Below are positions 22,303 through 22,929 of a DNA stretch of 22,929 bases, piece by piece. The notes below the pieces were generated by a model. That model made no database searches and was not told the origin of the DNA. It saw nothing but the letters and a program-made list of their open reading frames with translations. Each line of letters opens with the position of its first letter. Within the stretch, counting starts at the first letter, position 1. Made by a program: the position numbers and the translations under genes. This DNA comes from Candidatus Bathyarchaeota archaeon (GTDB lineage: Archaea; Thermoproteota; Bathyarchaeia; 40CM-2-53-6; FEN-987): positions 1 through 22,929 of the forward strand of contig JALHTB010000064.1 of NCBI GenBank assembly GCA_022865625.1, read 5' to 3'.

Positions 22303-22575
22303 TCGCTCCTCCAGACGCATCCGTTCTCTCCTAACCTTCGAGAAGGTCACATACGCCGAGACGAGTATGTCTCTAGGTCTTCTGTATCTGAGGAGCCAGC
22401 CAAGGAGAATAAACCCTGACAACAGCAACACTACTCCAATGAGACGTACAAGTAGCGGAAACCCAAACTGCTGGGGTATTCAAAACCAAATTGTCATCAA
22501 GTAGCCTAATGTGAAGAACACTGCGAGAACGGTGAAGACAGCAGAAGGAACCAGGATGATGGCCCTGCTCGACAA
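22260..22575 (-). pseudogene. Decayed 5' fragment of ICMT-like methyltransferase
   Basis: Read on the minus strand, the copy begins TTG where the intact gene has ATG (22575), then SSRAIILVPSAVF...VLAVFFTLGYLMTIWF, and meets TGA at 22482-22480. Homology then continues to about 22260, equivalent to the KGPYRYV region of the intact protein, where it stops. Lost start, in-frame stop and missing catalytic end show a pseudogene created by duplication. Confidence 0.85.
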
Positions 22576-22708
22576 TCACGGACACATGTTACCAGGTAGT
22601 ACGCGCGCGGAATAGATTGTCGGTCTCCGGCGAGTGAACACGGTGCGATCTCCCGAGGTATGCAACCAGACCGAGCTTGAGTTTCAGTAGGGAAGAGAAG
22701 AGGAGTTG
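22260..22708. repeat. About 449-bp direct repeat, right copy
   Basis: Counterpart of 19783-20231, same orientation. Differences include changes that destroy the methyltransferase frame, so the left copy is the functional one. Confidence 0.9.
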
Positions 22709-22887
22709 CTAGGAGATTCCTCCCATAGGAAGAGGAGTCAGGGGTTTTTCGTGTGTGGATCACTTGGTGCGCACACGCAAGATGGCGCCTCCTACCAACG
22801 GTTCAAATCGTGACGCCAGCACTAAATGGAAGACACAACAAGATTAGGGTCAGAGTACGGCACATCCGCAAGTTCGAGGCTAAGAGG
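22709..22887. other. Short intergenic segment
   Basis: No gene recognised. AGGAGTTGCTAGGAGATTCC just after the right repeat is similar to the sequence at the end of the intact methyltransferase gene (19523-19542), perhaps a trace of a more complex rearrangement. Confidence 0.35.
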
Positions 22888-22929
22888 CTACTTGGGTCCC
22901 ATCTTCCCTGCGTACTTGGCGATCACGAA
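22888..22929 (-). CDS. Possible C-terminal end of a gene running off the right edge
   Basis: The minus-strand frame FVIAKYAGKMGPK then TAG is open to the edge. Only 13 residues are visible, and the family cannot be named. Confidence 0.35.
   Translation of the reverse strand, partial: FVIAKYAGKMGPK

Noticed and set aside
1..22929. CRISPR array or insertion sequence
   Set aside because: No regularly spaced repeats with unique spacers, and no transposase or terminal inverted repeats were seen; the repeats found are dispersed or paired.

Overview
The window looks like chromosome from an uncultivated archaeon. Several genes have AT-rich boxes about 25 bases upstream of the start and little or no leader, while downstream cistrons carry GGAGGTGA-type ribosome sites. 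The gene set also fits: NikR, a corrinoid-activating ASKHA ferredoxin protein, FmdE, archaeal Hsp20, an archaeal tyrosine integrase, ECF S components without a local energising module, and a PGF-type C-terminal sorting signal. A Bathyarchaeia- or Nitrososphaeria-like member of Thermoproteota is my best guess; this comes from gene content only, and no rRNA or complete tRNA is present.

Layout. 1-4.1 kb: a HemL-like class III aminotransferase (minus strand), then a RACo-type corrinoid-protein reductive activator whose [2Fe-2S] domain is open only from a CTG codon. 4.1-5.7 kb: a winged-helix regulator with paired operators, coupled to hsp20, then a bidirectional terminator and an orphan HicB. 6.3-7.8 kb: divergent nikR and an ECF S component overlapping fmdE, with GTATTA half-sites between them. 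7.8-9.0 kb: an orphan antitoxin, a ribbon-helix-helix/winged-helix gene broken by an in-frame TAA, and intergenic repeats. 9.0-11.1 kb: a 5'-nucleotidase-like HAD protein, and a second ECF S component divergent from a DUF4430-like anchored surface protein across a 16-bp palindrome.

11.1-15.7 kb is accessory: an AbiEi-family regulator behind a tandemly duplicated 65-bp operator, a RelE-like protein, a small winged-helix protein, a Thr-rich surface protein, and a class II Fic protein behind two 30-bp-phased inverted repeats. 15.7-18.5 kb: a phytoene-desaturase-like FAD oxidoreductase and a decayed integrase next to a tRNA 3'-end-like sequence. 18.5-22.9 kb: a polytopic membrane protein, an ICMT-like methyltransferase, and a two-gene HTH/nucleotidyltransferase module lying between two about 449-bp direct repeats. 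One repeat contains the 5' part of the methyltransferase gene; the other is a decayed copy into which the nucleotidyltransferase frame runs.

Two themes recur. First, nickel and corrinoid handling (NikR, FmdE, two S components, a DUF4430 surface protein and RACo) suggests metal or cobamide metabolism. Second, mobile and toxin-like modules have decayed: broken toxins and integrase, tRNA-end-like sequences, and a family of intergenic repeats around the 11-mer GCGCCGGGGGT. The clearest candidate new system is the direct-repeat-bounded HTH/nucleotidyltransferase pair. The most striking regulatory structure is the duplicated operator of the AbiEi-like gene.
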